From: Frigidibacter mobilis
Lineage (GTDB): Bacteria > Pseudomonadota > Alphaproteobacteria > Rhodobacterales > Rhodobacteraceae
DNA: 64,000 nt
NCBI RefSeq assembly: GCF_001620265.1
Contig: NZ_CP012661.1
Location: 434,001-498,000, forward strand
Direction of reading: 5' to 3'
Made by a program: the position numbers and the translations under genes. Shown piece after piece: positions 46,373-55,198 of the stretch. The first letter of the stretch is position 1; every line of letters begins with the position of its first letter. The notes beneath the pieces were generated by a model. The model was given only the letters and a program-made list of their open reading frames with translations, had not been told where the DNA came from and did not search any database.

Positions 46373-46392
46373 CGGCGGCAAATAGGACGGGT
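46373..46392 (-). promoter_or_regulatory. 20-bp motif shared with the trbB upstream region (traG copy)
   Basis: This copy (core AAATAGGA) is 101 bases upstream of traG. The 180-base gap between traG and the LysR gene presumably holds the traG promoter. Confidence 0.55.
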
Positions 46393-46453
46393 TGCCTGGG
46401 GGTCGTCGTTGCTGGTGCCTGTGCTGGCTGGTGGAAACGAATCGCGGCGAAAG

Positions 46454-47395
46454 TCAGTCGGTGCGGACGATCCGGCCCATGTCGCTGGCGAGGTTGAGCA
46501 GGTTGCGAAGCGCCGCGCTGCGGTTGGAGGGCGACCAAATTGCCGAGAACGTGATCGGCTCCGGCTCGTCGGCGAACGGCAGGAAGACGACACCTGACGT
46601 TGGCAGCAGCGACGTGGCCGCCCCAACGATGGTGATGCCGAACCCCTGTCCGACCATGGATAACAGGGTGCCACGCCCCACGTCGAAACGCAGGATCGAC
46701 GGCGCAGGCCAGCATCCGGCAAGGCGTAGCACGATATGGTCATGGACCTGCGGACCCGTGCCGCCATGGCGGACAAGGAAAGCCTCGCCGACCAGATCGG
46801 CCCAAGTGATTGCCGACTGTCCGGCGAGGCGATGCCTATCAGGCAGCACGGCCACCAGCGGTTCGGTCCAGATCGGGCGGGAATTGCAGTCGGGCAGCTC
46901 GGGTGTGCCGGCCACGAATACTATGTCGAGCATGTCGGCGCGAAGCTGCATCACGGTATCGCGGGCCGTGCCCTCGGTGATTTCGACCTCGATGCCGGGG
47001 TGGTCTTCCCGAAACCGCCCGATCAGCTCGGCGAGGAAGCTGCGCGGGATCAGGGCATGGATGCCGATACGAAGCCGGCCGCACTCGCCCACCGCCGCCA
47101 TGCTTGCGGTCTTCACCGCATGGTCGAGTTGATCGACGCCGGCCGCGATCCGCTCGACGAAGTGGCGTCCGGCTTCGGTCAACCGGACGCCGCGCGCATG
47201 GCGCTCGAACAGGAGGATGCCAAGGTCTTCTTCCAGCGTCTTCACGCGGGCGCTGACGCTGGATTGGGCCACGCCGAGCGCATTGGCAGCGTGGCGGAAG
47301 TTCAAATACTCGGCGACGGCAAGCGTCTGGATCAGTGATGCGAGGGGGATGCGCGACCCGAGCATGGTCGGCACTTTCCATTGACGATCAATCAT
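46454..47395 (-). CDS. LysR-family transcriptional regulator
   Basis: A 313-residue regulator. The N-terminal helix-turn-helix (RHAANALGVAQSSVSARVKTLE) is followed by a LysR effector domain (LRIGIHALIPRSFLAELIG ... VGQGFGITIVG). It is on the same strand as traG and as the MFS gene upstream of it, with only 23 bases from the latter's stop. It may be a cargo regulator or control the element; related elements often have a LysR gene beside traG. An internal ATG (MLGSR) is another possible start. Confidence 0.85.
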   Translation of the reverse strand: MIDRQWKVPTMLGSRIPLASLIQTLAVAEYLNFRHAANALGVAQSSVSARVKTLEEDLGILLFERHARGVRLTEAGRHFVERIAAGVDQLDHAVKTASMAAVGECGRLRIGIHALIPRSFLAELIGRFREDHPGIEVEITEGTARDTVMQLRADMLDIVFVAGTPELPDCNSRPIWTEPLVAVLPDRHRLAGQSAITWADLVGEAFLVRHGGTGPQVHDHIVLRLAGCWPAPSILRFDVGRGTLLSMVGQGFGITIVGAATSLLPTSGVVFLPFADEPEPITFSAIWSPSNRSAALRNLLNLASDMGRIVRTD

Positions 47396-47418
47396 AGGTG
47401 CTGATCGCCGCCGCATTG

Positions 47419-48659
47419 CTACCCGCGCGCTGGATTTGGCTTTAGCGGGACCGGCCCTCCAGAATTACGGACAAGTATCGTCGATACCGCGCCAATCAGA
47501 AGCAGGATCGCGGCCGACCAGAAAGCCGCCGAGTAGCTTCCCGTCTCAACCCGCAAATAGCCGCCGAGATACACGGCGATAGCCGCAAGTATTTGATGCA
47601 GAAACCATGCGGTGCCGAGGATGCTGCCCATGGCGTTCGCGCCGAACAGGTCGCCGATCAAGCCGGTCTTCAATGGGATGATCGGCATGGACGATACGCC
47701 ATAGATGAGGGCGAACGCATAGAGGTGCCACACCTCTGTAGAGACTGCGAGGAAGGCAAGGGAGAGTGCGCGGACTAGATAAAGGCCAATCAGCAGGTTC
47801 TTCTTGCCAACCCGTCCAGCCAACTGCCCGCACGCCCACATAGAAATCGCGCTTGCACCAGCGGCAAGGCCGAGAACCTGCCCGCCTGTGGAAAGGTCTG
47901 CCCAAGATCGACGGCGAAACGCGGCAGGTGGATCACAACAAGATAGAGGGAATATCCGCAAGTGACGAAGGCGAATGTCGCAGCCCAAAAATCAGAGTTG
48001 CGAATTGCCTGCGAAAGCGATGCGGACTTGGGCGGGGTGAAGGTGGAAAGCTGGTCGCCATCCGGTGCTTGATTGATCTTGTCTGGAGAACTTTGAGTGA
48101 CGAACAGGACCAGAGGGACGATCACCACGATCATTAACATGCCGAGCACAAGGAACGCGCCGCGAAAGCCAGAAGTGACGATAAGCCATCCGGCGAGCGG
48201 AAGAAAAACAAGCTGGCCGATATTCATGCCCATGGCGCTTTGGGCCAGCATCCGCGCTCGCCCCCGGACATACCATCGAGCGACTAGGACCGAATTGGCC
48301 ATTGACCCGCAGCCAGCAAAACCAATCGCGGCAAGGATTCCGTAGTAGAAATAAAACTCCCAGATTGTTGAAATGGTCGATGACAGCAGAAAGGCGATTC
48401 CCATCAGCGCGGCACTTGCCACGATGACGGGCTTTGGGCCGAAGCGGTCGATCATTCTCCCCATGAGAGGCTGAAAGATGCCCCATACGATCATGTTGAG
48501 GGCTGCCGCTGAACTCAACGTCGCGAGTCCCCATCCGAACTCTTGGGCCAAGGGCGCGAAAAACTGGCCGCCGCTAAGATTGAGGCCAAACGCTCCCATC
48601 AGAGTGATGAAGGCGATGGCGACTATCCATGGTCCGTGGAAATGTTGCGCGTTCTGCAT
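47419..48659 (-). pseudogene. MFS transporter, broken by a one-base loss
   Basis: The first part starts MQNAQHFHGPWIVAIAFIT and has the MFS loop MGRMIDRFGPKPV. It runs through six or more helices to HLPRFAVDLGQTF, then continues out of frame to nonsense. The remaining six helices are in another frame, starting STGGQVLGLAAGASAI. Adding one T to the TTT run (plus strand AAA at 47892-47894) joins them into a 413-residue transporter of normal length. It is preceded by a TetR operator. Substrate unknown; the pattern resembles monocarboxylate-type transporters. Confidence 0.8.
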
Positions 48660-48673
48660 GTTCGCTCCATATA

Positions 48674-48691
48674 CTACCGACCACCCGGTAG
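48674..48691. promoter_or_regulatory. TetR-type operator, MFS side
   Basis: CTACC-N8-GGTAG, a perfect five-base inverted repeat, 15 bases upstream of the MFS start. The same half-sites and spacing recur upstream of tetR at 49267-49284, so the regulator probably binds both. Confidence 0.7.
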
Positions 48692-48706
48692 GTTTTGAGA
48701 GTAAAT

Positions 48707-49257
48707 TTATGGAAGCATCTTGATGCTCGTATCAAGCGCCCGGCGAAGATGTTGGGGTCGTTGTAAAGGCGCATCATCATGATCGCGCCTTGGACGTGGG
48801 CGACTGAATCGAAGGCCAGATCGCGCGCCTTGCCTGCTCCATGTTCGGGGGTTAGCAGATGCGCGATTGCTTTCGCCCAATCGTCAAAATACGAACGCAA
48901 CGGCTCTTGAAAACGTGGCGCACGCTCCGTCAGCGCCAGCGTGAAATTGCCTAGCAAGCATCCGCCTTCCCGACCGTTGAAATAGCCGAACGTCGCCTCG
49001 CAAAGCGCATAGAGCCTCTGCTTGGCGTCGGTGTCGTTGCTGTAGGCGATGGCGAAGATGTGTTCGCGGAAATGGTCGTGGATGCGCTCGATGGCGGCGA
49101 GGACCAGCCCATCCTTTTCGGGGAAGTGGTGATAGAGACTGGCCTTGCGGATTCCGCAGGCATCCGCGATCTGGGCCATCGACGTATCGTCGTAGCCACC
49201 GATGCGGAAAAGTCCGGTGGCACGTTTTACAATCTCATCACGCTCAATCTTTGCCAT
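48707..49257 (-). pseudogene. TetR-family repressor with a frameshifted C-terminus
   Basis: The N-terminal TetR helix-turn-helix (FRIGGYDDTSMAQIADACGI, then RKASLYHHFPEKDGL) and ligand domain are intact to NDPNIFAG. After that the frame runs past the expected end into MFS upstream sequence. Adding one G to the GGG run (plus strand CCC at 48739-48741) gives the natural end ALDTSIKMLP and a 183-residue protein. The DNA-binding part should still fold, so the shifted product may remain functional. The ATG at 49257 has an AGGA seven bases upstream. Confidence 0.7.
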
Positions 49258-49266
49258 AACCAAATC

Positions 49267-49284
49267 CTACCGTGCGGCAGGTAG
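49267..49284. promoter_or_regulatory. TetR-type operator, tetR side
   Basis: CTACC-N8-GGTAG, 10 bases upstream of the tetR ATG and overlapping its ribosome-binding region, which suggests autorepression. It matches the operator near the MFS start in half-sites and spacing. Confidence 0.7.
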
Positions 49285-49334
49285 CCTAGCAGTTTGCTGG
49301 GATACTTCAACATGAGATTCACGGATGGATATGG

Positions 49335-51389
49335 CTAAAAGCTCAACCCCCTCTGCCGGCCCAACTGCCACGACACCGATCCGCCCTGCACGACGCCCAT
49401 GACTTCGCGGCCAAGCTGGCGGTCGATGACCGGCCGCCACGGGACAAGCGTGAACTCATGGGATTTCTCGACCACGGCGAACTTGCCACTGGATAGCTGC
49501 ACGGTCCCGGTGAACTTGCCGCTGACGTTCTCGCCGTCCGTGGCGGCGCGGAACGGCAACCCTTTGCTCTCGGCCATCTCTGCGCCAACGCGAGCAACCT
49601 CCCGCTCGCGCAAGGTGGCGAGAAGGCTGCGCCGATAGAAGATGCGACCGTCCCGCGCTCTGCTGGCGTCGCCCTGTTCGATATGATGCTCACGGCGCTG
49701 GTCCATCGCCTCACGCACCTGCTGGCCGAAGCCGGTCGGGGCAAGGTCGGCCGTTTCGCCATGCACCAATCGCCGGTCCAGCCAGGTCGCGCCATCCGAA
49801 CCGATCTGCTTGCCTAGATCGACCGGGGAAAGGACGCGAACGCTGGCCTGCCGGTCACGGCCAGCGTCATAGGCGGCTGCACGGCTGACCAGATCATCGG
49901 GGATGCGCCATTGGTCGCTGTCGATCCGCTCGACGATCTCGGCGCGGCGCAATGCCTCCAGCCGGCGGACATGAGCATCGACATAGCCCTCATAGTCGCC
50001 GCCCGGAACGCGGCCTTCGAACTTGGCCTGCTCCAGATGGCGGCTCGGCCGATAGATGCCGTCCTCTGCAATTGCTGTGATGGTGCGGTCGGACGGGCGA
50101 GCCGTCGCCTCGGCCGGGCCGATCTGGATGACGCTGCCGATGCGGGCATCCTCCAGCCGCTCGGGCGCGATGCCGGCGATATGGTGCATGCGGCCGTCGA
50201 TCCCATCCACCACGATTGTCAGGTTCTCGCCCAACTCGTCGGACAGGTGCTTGTCCACGACACGGCCGACGATGGGCGTGTCGGGCGCTCCGTCATGGAT
50301 TTGGAAGCTCATGGGGTCGCGTTCGCCGCCTTGCGGGCCGAGCGCCTTCTGCATGGTGCGGATAATGTCGCCACGCTCGCCCAACTCGCGCAGGGCCGGC
50401 TCCATGTCCTTGCTCAATTCCCAAACGGCGGGCGCGTGCTCGGTCGCCAGTCCCATCTTCTCCAGCTTGCCGAGACGGCGCAGGCGTAGCGTCCGCTCGA
50501 ACTGCCGCCTCGGCTCTGCCGGTTCATGGCGCAGGTCGAGGAAACGGGCATCGGCTTCCTCGGCCATGGCGCGGTCGATGCGGGTGAAACGGTCTTGGTC
50601 GATTTCGGCGGACAGCTTGCGGGTCTGCTCGATCTCGGTCACAGGGCCGAGTTCCAGACTGGCAAGCTCGCTGGCGCGCTCGCGCAGACCGGCGGAAAGA
50701 TAGTCGCCGTTGATGACTAGATCCCCGCCCATATCATCGTGGCCGTTGACGATGACATGTACATGGGGATGGCCGGTGTTGTAGTGATTGACGGCAACCC
50801 AATCGAGTTTGGTGCCGAGGTCGGCTTCCACCTGCTTCATGAAATCGCGGGTGTAGGCCGTAAGGTCCGACAGCTCCGCGCCGTCCTCGGGCGAGACGAT
50901 GAACCTGAACTGGTGGCGGTCGTCCTTGCCGCGATCAAGGAAGGCGTCGCCATCGGCGCGGTCTTCGGTCGCCGAATAGAGCCGGCCCCGCTCGCCGTCG
51001 CGTGACGTGCCGTCGCGTTGGACATAGCGCAGATGCGCGCGGGCACGGCCTCCCTTCCATGCGGCCCTGACGCTGCGCTGCTTGACGATGACGCGGCGGC
51101 TGCCCGGCTGGCGATGATGCCAGTTGCCGGATATGTTCCGGGCGCGCACGAAGCTCGCGCCCCGGCCGCGCTTCACGCCCTTGCCGCTGGCGACCGCGGC
51201 ACGGGAACGGCCCGGCGATGACGGACGGGCGGATGACGGCATGGAAGGGTCGCGGGAGGCTGCCGCCTGATGCTGGCGGGTGATCTTCTTGACCTGCGTG
51301 AAAAAGCTCTTGGGTCTCCCAGCCTTCGGCGTGTCGGATCGGATGCGGCCGGGCTTCGGTCGGAAGCGGTTTTCGTCGTCGGCGCTCAA
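49335..51389 (-). CDS. Relaxase (DUF3363 / RlxS-like)
   Basis: A 684-residue relaxase that should nick at oriT and pilot the DNA into the recipient. The basic N-terminus (residues 1-100) is followed by the relaxase core with HYNTGHPHVHVIVNG, the histidine triad that holds the metal. The catalytic tyrosine is probably one of those upstream of the triad, such as in HLRYVQRDG or DLTAYTRDF. The C-terminal half is DUF3363. It is the RlxS-type relaxase used by ICEMlSymR7A-like elements. The candidate oriT lies directly upstream. Confidence 0.93.
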   Translation of the reverse strand: MSADDENRFRPKPGRIRSDTPKAGRPKSFFTQVKKITRQHQAAASRDPSMPSSARPSSPGRSRAAVASGKGVKRGRGASFVRARNISGNWHHRQPGSRRVIVKQRSVRAAWKGGRARAHLRYVQRDGTSRDGERGRLYSATEDRADGDAFLDRGKDDRHQFRFIVSPEDGAELSDLTAYTRDFMKQVEADLGTKLDWVAVNHYNTGHPHVHVIVNGHDDMGGDLVINGDYLSAGLRERASELASLELGPVTEIEQTRKLSAEIDQDRFTRIDRAMAEEADARFLDLRHEPAEPRRQFERTLRLRRLGKLEKMGLATEHAPAVWELSKDMEPALRELGERGDIIRTMQKALGPQGGERDPMSFQIHDGAPDTPIVGRVVDKHLSDELGENLTIVVDGIDGRMHHIAGIAPERLEDARIGSVIQIGPAEATARPSDRTITAIAEDGIYRPSRHLEQAKFEGRVPGGDYEGYVDAHVRRLEALRRAEIVERIDSDQWRIPDDLVSRAAAYDAGRDRQASVRVLSPVDLGKQIGSDGATWLDRRLVHGETADLAPTGFGQQVREAMDQRREHHIEQGDASRARDGRIFYRRSLLATLREREVARVGAEMAESKGLPFRAATDGENVSGKFTGTVQLSSGKFAVVEKSHEFTLVPWRPVIDRQLGREVMGVVQGGSVSWQLGRQRGLSF

Positions 51390-51436
51390 GGGCGCGCCTC
51401 CGGCCGAAACTGCCGGAAAACGGCCGATCTGCGCCT

Positions 51437-51512
51437 ATGGTGCTGCTCAAAACCCTGCAAAGCCAAGGCTTTGCGCGAAATCGCGGCACGCGGCCCCTCA
51501 AAACCATGGTGC
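51437..51512. other. Candidate origin of transfer (oriT)
   Basis: In the 313-base gap upstream of the relaxase gene, two adjoining inverted repeats (GCAAAGCC-AA-GGCTTTGC, 51457-51474; CGCGA-AA-TCGCG, 51474-51485) are flanked by two direct copies of CTCAAAACC (51446-51454 and 51497-51505) and of ATGGTGC (51437 and 51506). This packing of repeats next to a relaxase gene is what an oriT looks like. No exact known nic consensus is present; CCCTGC at 51453-51458 is the nearest to the RP4 site. Confidence 0.55.
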
Positions 51513-51702
51513 CGGAACTGGCCACCTAACCAGTGTGCAGACAACAATAATTTCCAGAAGCGGCCCGATATGGTGCCGTCTTCTTTAATCTTGCCCTCCG
51601 CCCTTTCTGTCTTTTCTGCCCTTCCCGCCGGGAATCCAGCCGGGCGCAAACCTGCCGGACTGGATGCCGAAATCAGCGCCGCCGAGCGCGGGAACGCCGC
51701 CC

Positions 51703-52635
51703 TCATGGCGTTTCTCCATCGCTGGCGCTCGCCACGAAAATGCTGCCGTCCTGCGACTCCGCACGGGCGTGGTCGCGCGCCGGAACGGCAGCGCGGCCGT
51801 CGCCTGTTTGCACCACGGACGGGGGCGCGGCGGCAGCTCGCGTGTCGTCCGGCCGCATGACGAACAGCGGTGCCTCGCGCCAGTCGGGCTGCGGTGCCGG
51901 TGGTTGCAACGGCGCATCCGATGGAGCCGCGCCGCCAAGGATCGGGGCAAGCGCGGCGACATAGGCGCGTGTCTCGGCGGGAAGCGGGCGGCCCGTCGCG
52001 CGGTGCTCGTCATAGCGGCCGGGGCCGGCGTTATAGGCCGCAAGCATCGCCGCGACATTGCCGTAGCGGTCGAACATCTCGCGCAGGTAGGCCGTGCCTG
52101 CGAGGATATTGTCGCGCGGGTCGTAGGGATCGCGGCCGAGGCCATGGCGGACGCGCAGGCCCGCCCATGTGTCGGGCATGACCTGCATCAATCCCATCGC
52201 CCCGGCCGACGAAATCGCACGCACGTCGCCCGCGCTCTCGGCGCGCAGCACGGCGCGAATCCAGTGCTCGGGGATGCCGAAACGCTGCGACGCCTCGGAG
52301 ATGTGCGCCGCAAAGGGATGGGCTGCGGCCGGGCGCTCGACCGGCACGGACTGCGCGACAGCGACGCCCGATCCGATGCAGACTGAAAGCGCCCCCGCCA
52401 GCAGCAGGATGGCACAATGCCATGCCGGCCTGTCTCCGCTTCGCCGCCAGCCTGCCAGCGTGCTCGCTGCGGTCAAGGGCAAGGCGCAAGCGCCGGCCGA
52501 TGGCCGCCCCTGACCTTCGCTGTGCGCGCCGGCCGTCTGGTCGCCGAGCGGGACGAAGGGATGCGACGGCTTTTCCGCGAACAAAGGGATGCCGATCTTT
52601 GACCGGGTGGCGGGCCGGACGCGCGCGGCCGTCAT
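51703..52635 (-). CDS. Lytic transglycosylase (VirB1/TrbN-like)
   Basis: A 310-residue periplasmic enzyme that opens peptidoglycan for the conjugation channel. The long N-terminal region precedes a membrane or signal segment (ILLLAGALSVCIGSGVAVAQS). The catalytic domain follows, with the glutamate in VLRAESAGD, then SSAGAMGLMQVMPDTW and AYNAGPGRYDE, the SLT hallmarks. A variable proline-rich tail closes it. It overlaps the DUF736 stop by four bases. The downstream gap holds the candidate oriT. Confidence 0.9.
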   Translation of the reverse strand: MTAARVRPATRSKIGIPLFAEKPSHPFVPLGDQTAGAHSEGQGRPSAGACALPLTAASTLAGWRRSGDRPAWHCAILLLAGALSVCIGSGVAVAQSVPVERPAAAHPFAAHISEASQRFGIPEHWIRAVLRAESAGDVRAISSAGAMGLMQVMPDTWAGLRVRHGLGRDPYDPRDNILAGTAYLREMFDRYGNVAAMLAAYNAGPGRYDEHRATGRPLPAETRAYVAALAPILGGAAPSDAPLQPPAPQPDWREAPLFVMRPDDTRAAAAPPSVVQTGDGRAAVPARDHARAESQDGSIFVASASDGETP

Positions 52636-52967
52636 TCCTCATCCTCGATCTTCCGGGCGTGCTTCCAACGCAGGGTCCAGACCGATGGATCATCGTTGGA
52701 CTGGAACAGCTTGGCGCGGATCGGGAACGGGAAGATTGGCCCCCCCAATCGCATCGACACGAACTCGCCAGCGTTCTCGCTGGAGTCTTTCCATGCGGGG
52801 CCGGCGTCCGGGCCGTCCTCGCTATCGAGACGCACGCGATAGTCGGGCGCGTTTTTCACGTCGCTCGCTTTGGCCGGGACGATGAACAGCTTTTCGTGGA
52901 GGCCGAACGAATGAAGCTCCCCGGCATAGCCGGTTTCGGTGCGGGTGAAGGTGCCTATTTCTGCCAT
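52632..52967 (-). CDS. DUF736 protein
   Basis: A 111-residue protein starting MAEIGTFTRTETGYAGELHS, the DUF736 pattern found next to traF and the transglycosylase in conjugative elements of alphaproteobacteria. Function unknown. A GGAGATTTCCC stretch upstream serves as the ribosome-binding site. It overlaps the following gene by four bases, so it belongs to the same transfer-processing operon. Confidence 0.85.
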   Translation of the reverse strand: MAEIGTFTRTETGYAGELHSFGLHEKLFIVPAKASDVKNAPDYRVRLDSEDGPDAGPAWKDSSENAGEFVSMRLGGPIFPFPIRAKLFQSNDDPSVWTLRWKHARKIEDEE

Positions 52968-53002
52968 GGGAAATCTCCTGCGATTGGTTTCGGGGGGCGG
53001 TT

Positions 53003-53548
53003 TCAGTGCGTCGGCGCGCGCCACTCGTAGCGGCCGACGCCTTCCTCATCGGTCCAGAGCGGGACCGCTCGGCCGATGACGGAAGCTGCGGGGATGGGTC
53101 CGAAATACCGGCCGTCGAGGCTGTCGCGGACCTCCCAATTCATGAGGAAAAGCTGGCCGTCGCCGATGACGCGGCAACCCTGCCAGCCGGGCAGATCGCG
53201 GCCGAGGCTGTCGCGCTCCAGCGCATCGCCCATCTCGATCCCGTCAACCGTGATCGTGCGGCCGGTGCGGCAAACCCGCTGCCCCGGCAGGCCGAGGACG
53301 CGCTTCAACAGCGGAACGCCTCGCGCGATATAGCCGCGCTCGACCATGAAAGCGGCGAGCGGTTCGGGCGGCATGACGGCGACCAGCTCCGGCACGTCGA
53401 TCCGCTCGGCCGGCTCGACGGTGTAGAATCCGACCGGTGCGCTGGCGGTGGCGTTCCATATGAGTTTCGTCGGTGTCTTGACCGCGCTTGCGGCGGCGAT
53501 GCCGATCACCGCCAGCGCCGTCACCGTGAGGGTGCGGCGGCGCGTCAT
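53003..53548 (-). CDS. traF: TraF-like S26 signal peptidase
   Basis: A 181-residue membrane-anchored peptidase that matures the pilin. There is one N-terminal helix (TVTALAVIGIAAASAV). The S26 catalytic serine is in TASAPVGFYTVEP and the general-base lysine in GVPLLKRVLGLPG; GWQGCRVIGDGQLFLMNWEV is the second conserved region. It overlaps the DUF2840 stop by four bases. Confidence 0.92.
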   Translation of the reverse strand: MTRRRTLTVTALAVIGIAAASAVKTPTKLIWNATASAPVGFYTVEPAERIDVPELVAVMPPEPLAAFMVERGYIARGVPLLKRVLGLPGQRVCRTGRTITVDGIEMGDALERDSLGRDLPGWQGCRVIGDGQLFLMNWEVRDSLDGRYFGPIPAASVIGRAVPLWTDEEGVGRYEWRAPTH

Positions 53549-54063
53549 GGCTCGATCCTTCGACGGTGAAGCCAAGCGGCATGTCGCTCGGGCGTGTAGG
53601 CGTGCGGTTCCAGATTGGCGGTCAAACGGTTGTGGACGTGCCGCCAGTGATCCGGCGAGGCGTCGGCCGGATCGAGGCCGAGCGCATCCACGGCGTCGAT
53701 AGCTACAAGCGCACGCTGCACCTTGGGCCAGCCGTCGAGGCGCAACAGGATTTCGCCACCGGGGCGCACGAAGGGCAATGTCTGGAACGGCTCACCGCGC
53801 CCGATGGCGCGCACAATGTCGATGCGCGAAACAACCGTGCCATGCTCACCAGATGCCCAACGGACGAAGGCAAAGACGCTGCCCGGCGCGAAGCCGACGA
53901 CGCTGCGGCGGCGGTCGATGATCTGCTCGTAGCTCTTGCGGCCGAAGCGTATCCAGTGTTCGACCTTGCGTTTCTCGAAGGTCAACTCGACCAATGTGGT
54001 GAAGGGCGCAGGCCCGTCCGGCAGCGGACGGCCGTGCGCGCTGCGGTGGGCGCGACGGGTCAT
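53545..54063 (-). CDS. DUF2840 protein
   Basis: A 172-residue protein with the DUF2840 pattern: VELTFEKRKVEHWIRFGRKS, then FAPGSVFAFVRWASGEHGTV and GGEILLRLDGWPKVQ. It is a conserved transfer-module protein of unknown role. In related elements a parA gene normally lies between rep and this gene; here only 58 bases separate them and no ParA is visible. Confidence 0.85.
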   Translation of the reverse strand: MTRRAHRSAHGRPLPDGPAPFTTLVELTFEKRKVEHWIRFGRKSYEQIIDRRRSVVGFAPGSVFAFVRWASGEHGTVVSRIDIVRAIGRGEPFQTLPFVRPGGEILLRLDGWPKVQRALVAIDAVDALGLDPADASPDHWRHVHNRLTANLEPHAYTPERHAAWLHRRRIEP

Positions 54064-54121
54064 TGTTCGTCTCCGGGGATGTGCTGGGGGCTGCGCGGGC
54101 GCATCGTGTCGAGCGCGGCCG

Positions 54122-55198
54122 TCATGGCTCGCCACTTCGGGCAGAACCGGCACCACGCTTCGCCTGCGCGCGCGTCAAAGAAAAAGAGTTAGATTCTCTG
54201 TTAGATAAGTTAGCGGTCGGATTCCGCCTTTCAGGCCAAAGAGTTAGCTGCGGTTCGTGCGCCTGATCTGCCGATAGTGCTGCGCCTGATGTGCCGATAC
54301 CCCGTGCGCCTGATCTGCCGATGGCATTAACAGGGTTATCAACAGTGCCTGTTGATGAGCTTTCGGGGCGGATGCGCAGCAGTTCGCGGCCGTCTTGCCG
54401 CTCGATCTGGAGCAGGTAGCCGGGAAGTTGCTGGCGGGCCGCGATCCGGCGCAGGTCGAGCGCAAAGTCGGACGGCCGTGCGAGGCTGCCGGATTTCTGG
54501 TGAAGGTGTACGACCTCGAAAATCCAGCCGTGGCGCTGGTGGCCGGCGTGCTTTCTGGCGACGCGGTAAAGCCATCGCTCTATGCCGCCAGTCAGCCGGA
54601 AATAGGCCGGGTCGATGGTCAGGACCAGCGAGCGGTCAATGACGCTGTTGTAGAACCATTCGGGCAGGACGAACTCCATGCCCTCGACGCGGCCGGCGCG
54701 CGTCGTCATTTCCTCCCACTCGTTGATCCATGAGAATTGCCGGCGACGCCAATGCGGGCCGTTGCGGATGGTGGTTGCAATGACGGTCGATTGCAGCCGC
54801 GCCAGCGCGGCTTTCAGAAGCCGATATTGGTGATTGCCGGTCGGCCGCCCGATGGCGCGCAAAAGATGGTAGGGCGTAAACCGGACAAAGCGCGACGTGG
54901 TGTGGCCGTTGTTCTCGGCCGCGACGATCTGCGAGGCCGCCCATATTAGCACATCGGCGTCCCAAATGGTCGCCATGCCGTGCTCGGGCATCCCGAACAC
55001 CTGCACCTCTATGTCGGCGGCCTTGTAGAGAATTGGCTTGCTGCGCGGGGTCTTCGCCAGCGAGAAGAACGGCCGTTCCATCAAGTCGCGCTGGTCGCGC
55101 GGCGGCGCGTCGCCCGTTGCGACCACAAAGGGGTCTAGTCGGCTGCGCTCGCTGCCCTCGCCCGGCAACGCGGGGTCGTGATCGTCCTCGCGCAGCAT
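54122..55198 (-). CDS. Plasmid-type replication initiator protein (RepA-like)
   Basis: A 358-residue protein of the replication-initiator family found on conjugative elements of this group. The core runs from ERPFFSLAKTPRSKPILY through TPYHLLRAIGRPTGNHQY, and the C-terminal half includes RWLYRVARKHAGHQRHGWIF. The last 90 residues are variable and overlap three iteron-like repeats. The start directly follows the stop of the RdfS-like gene (TAGATG). It suggests the element can replicate as a circle before transfer. Confidence 0.85.
   Translation of the reverse strand: MLREDDHDPALPGEGSERSRLDPFVVATGDAPPRDQRDLMERPFFSLAKTPRSKPILYKAADIEVQVFGMPEHGMATIWDADVLIWAASQIVAAENNGHTTSRFVRFTPYHLLRAIGRPTGNHQYRLLKAALARLQSTVIATTIRNGPHWRRRQFSWINEWEEMTTRAGRVEGMEFVLPEWFYNSVIDRSLVLTIDPAYFRLTGGIERWLYRVARKHAGHQRHGWIFEVVHLHQKSGSLARPSDFALDLRRIAARQQLPGYLLQIERQDGRELLRIRPESSSTGTVDNPVNAIGRSGARGIGTSGAALSADQAHEPQLTLWPERRNPTANLSNRESNSFSLTRAQAKRGAGSARSGEP
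54258..54355. repeat. Iteron-like repeats and possible origin in the rep 3' end
   Basis: An 18-base unit (TGCGCCTGAT-S-TGCCGAT) occurs three times at 54258, 54281 and 54305, spaced 23 and 24 bases, about two helical turns. Next to it are a DnaA-box-like TTATCAACA (54336-54344) and a perfect repeat TCAACAG-TGC-CTGTTGA (54339-54355). The 23/24 spacing puts the third copy in another coding frame, so the DNA, not the protein, seems to be what is conserved. Confidence 0.6.

Noticed and set aside
54064..54121. parA expected between rep and DUF2840
   Set aside because: Only 58 bases are present and no ParA motif is visible; I note its absence but cannot show a deletion.
54064..54180. Short frame with CRFCPKW before DUF2840, possibly a remnant gene
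   Set aside because: It has no usable start codon upstream of the cysteine pair and lies in the rep 3' end; too little to call.
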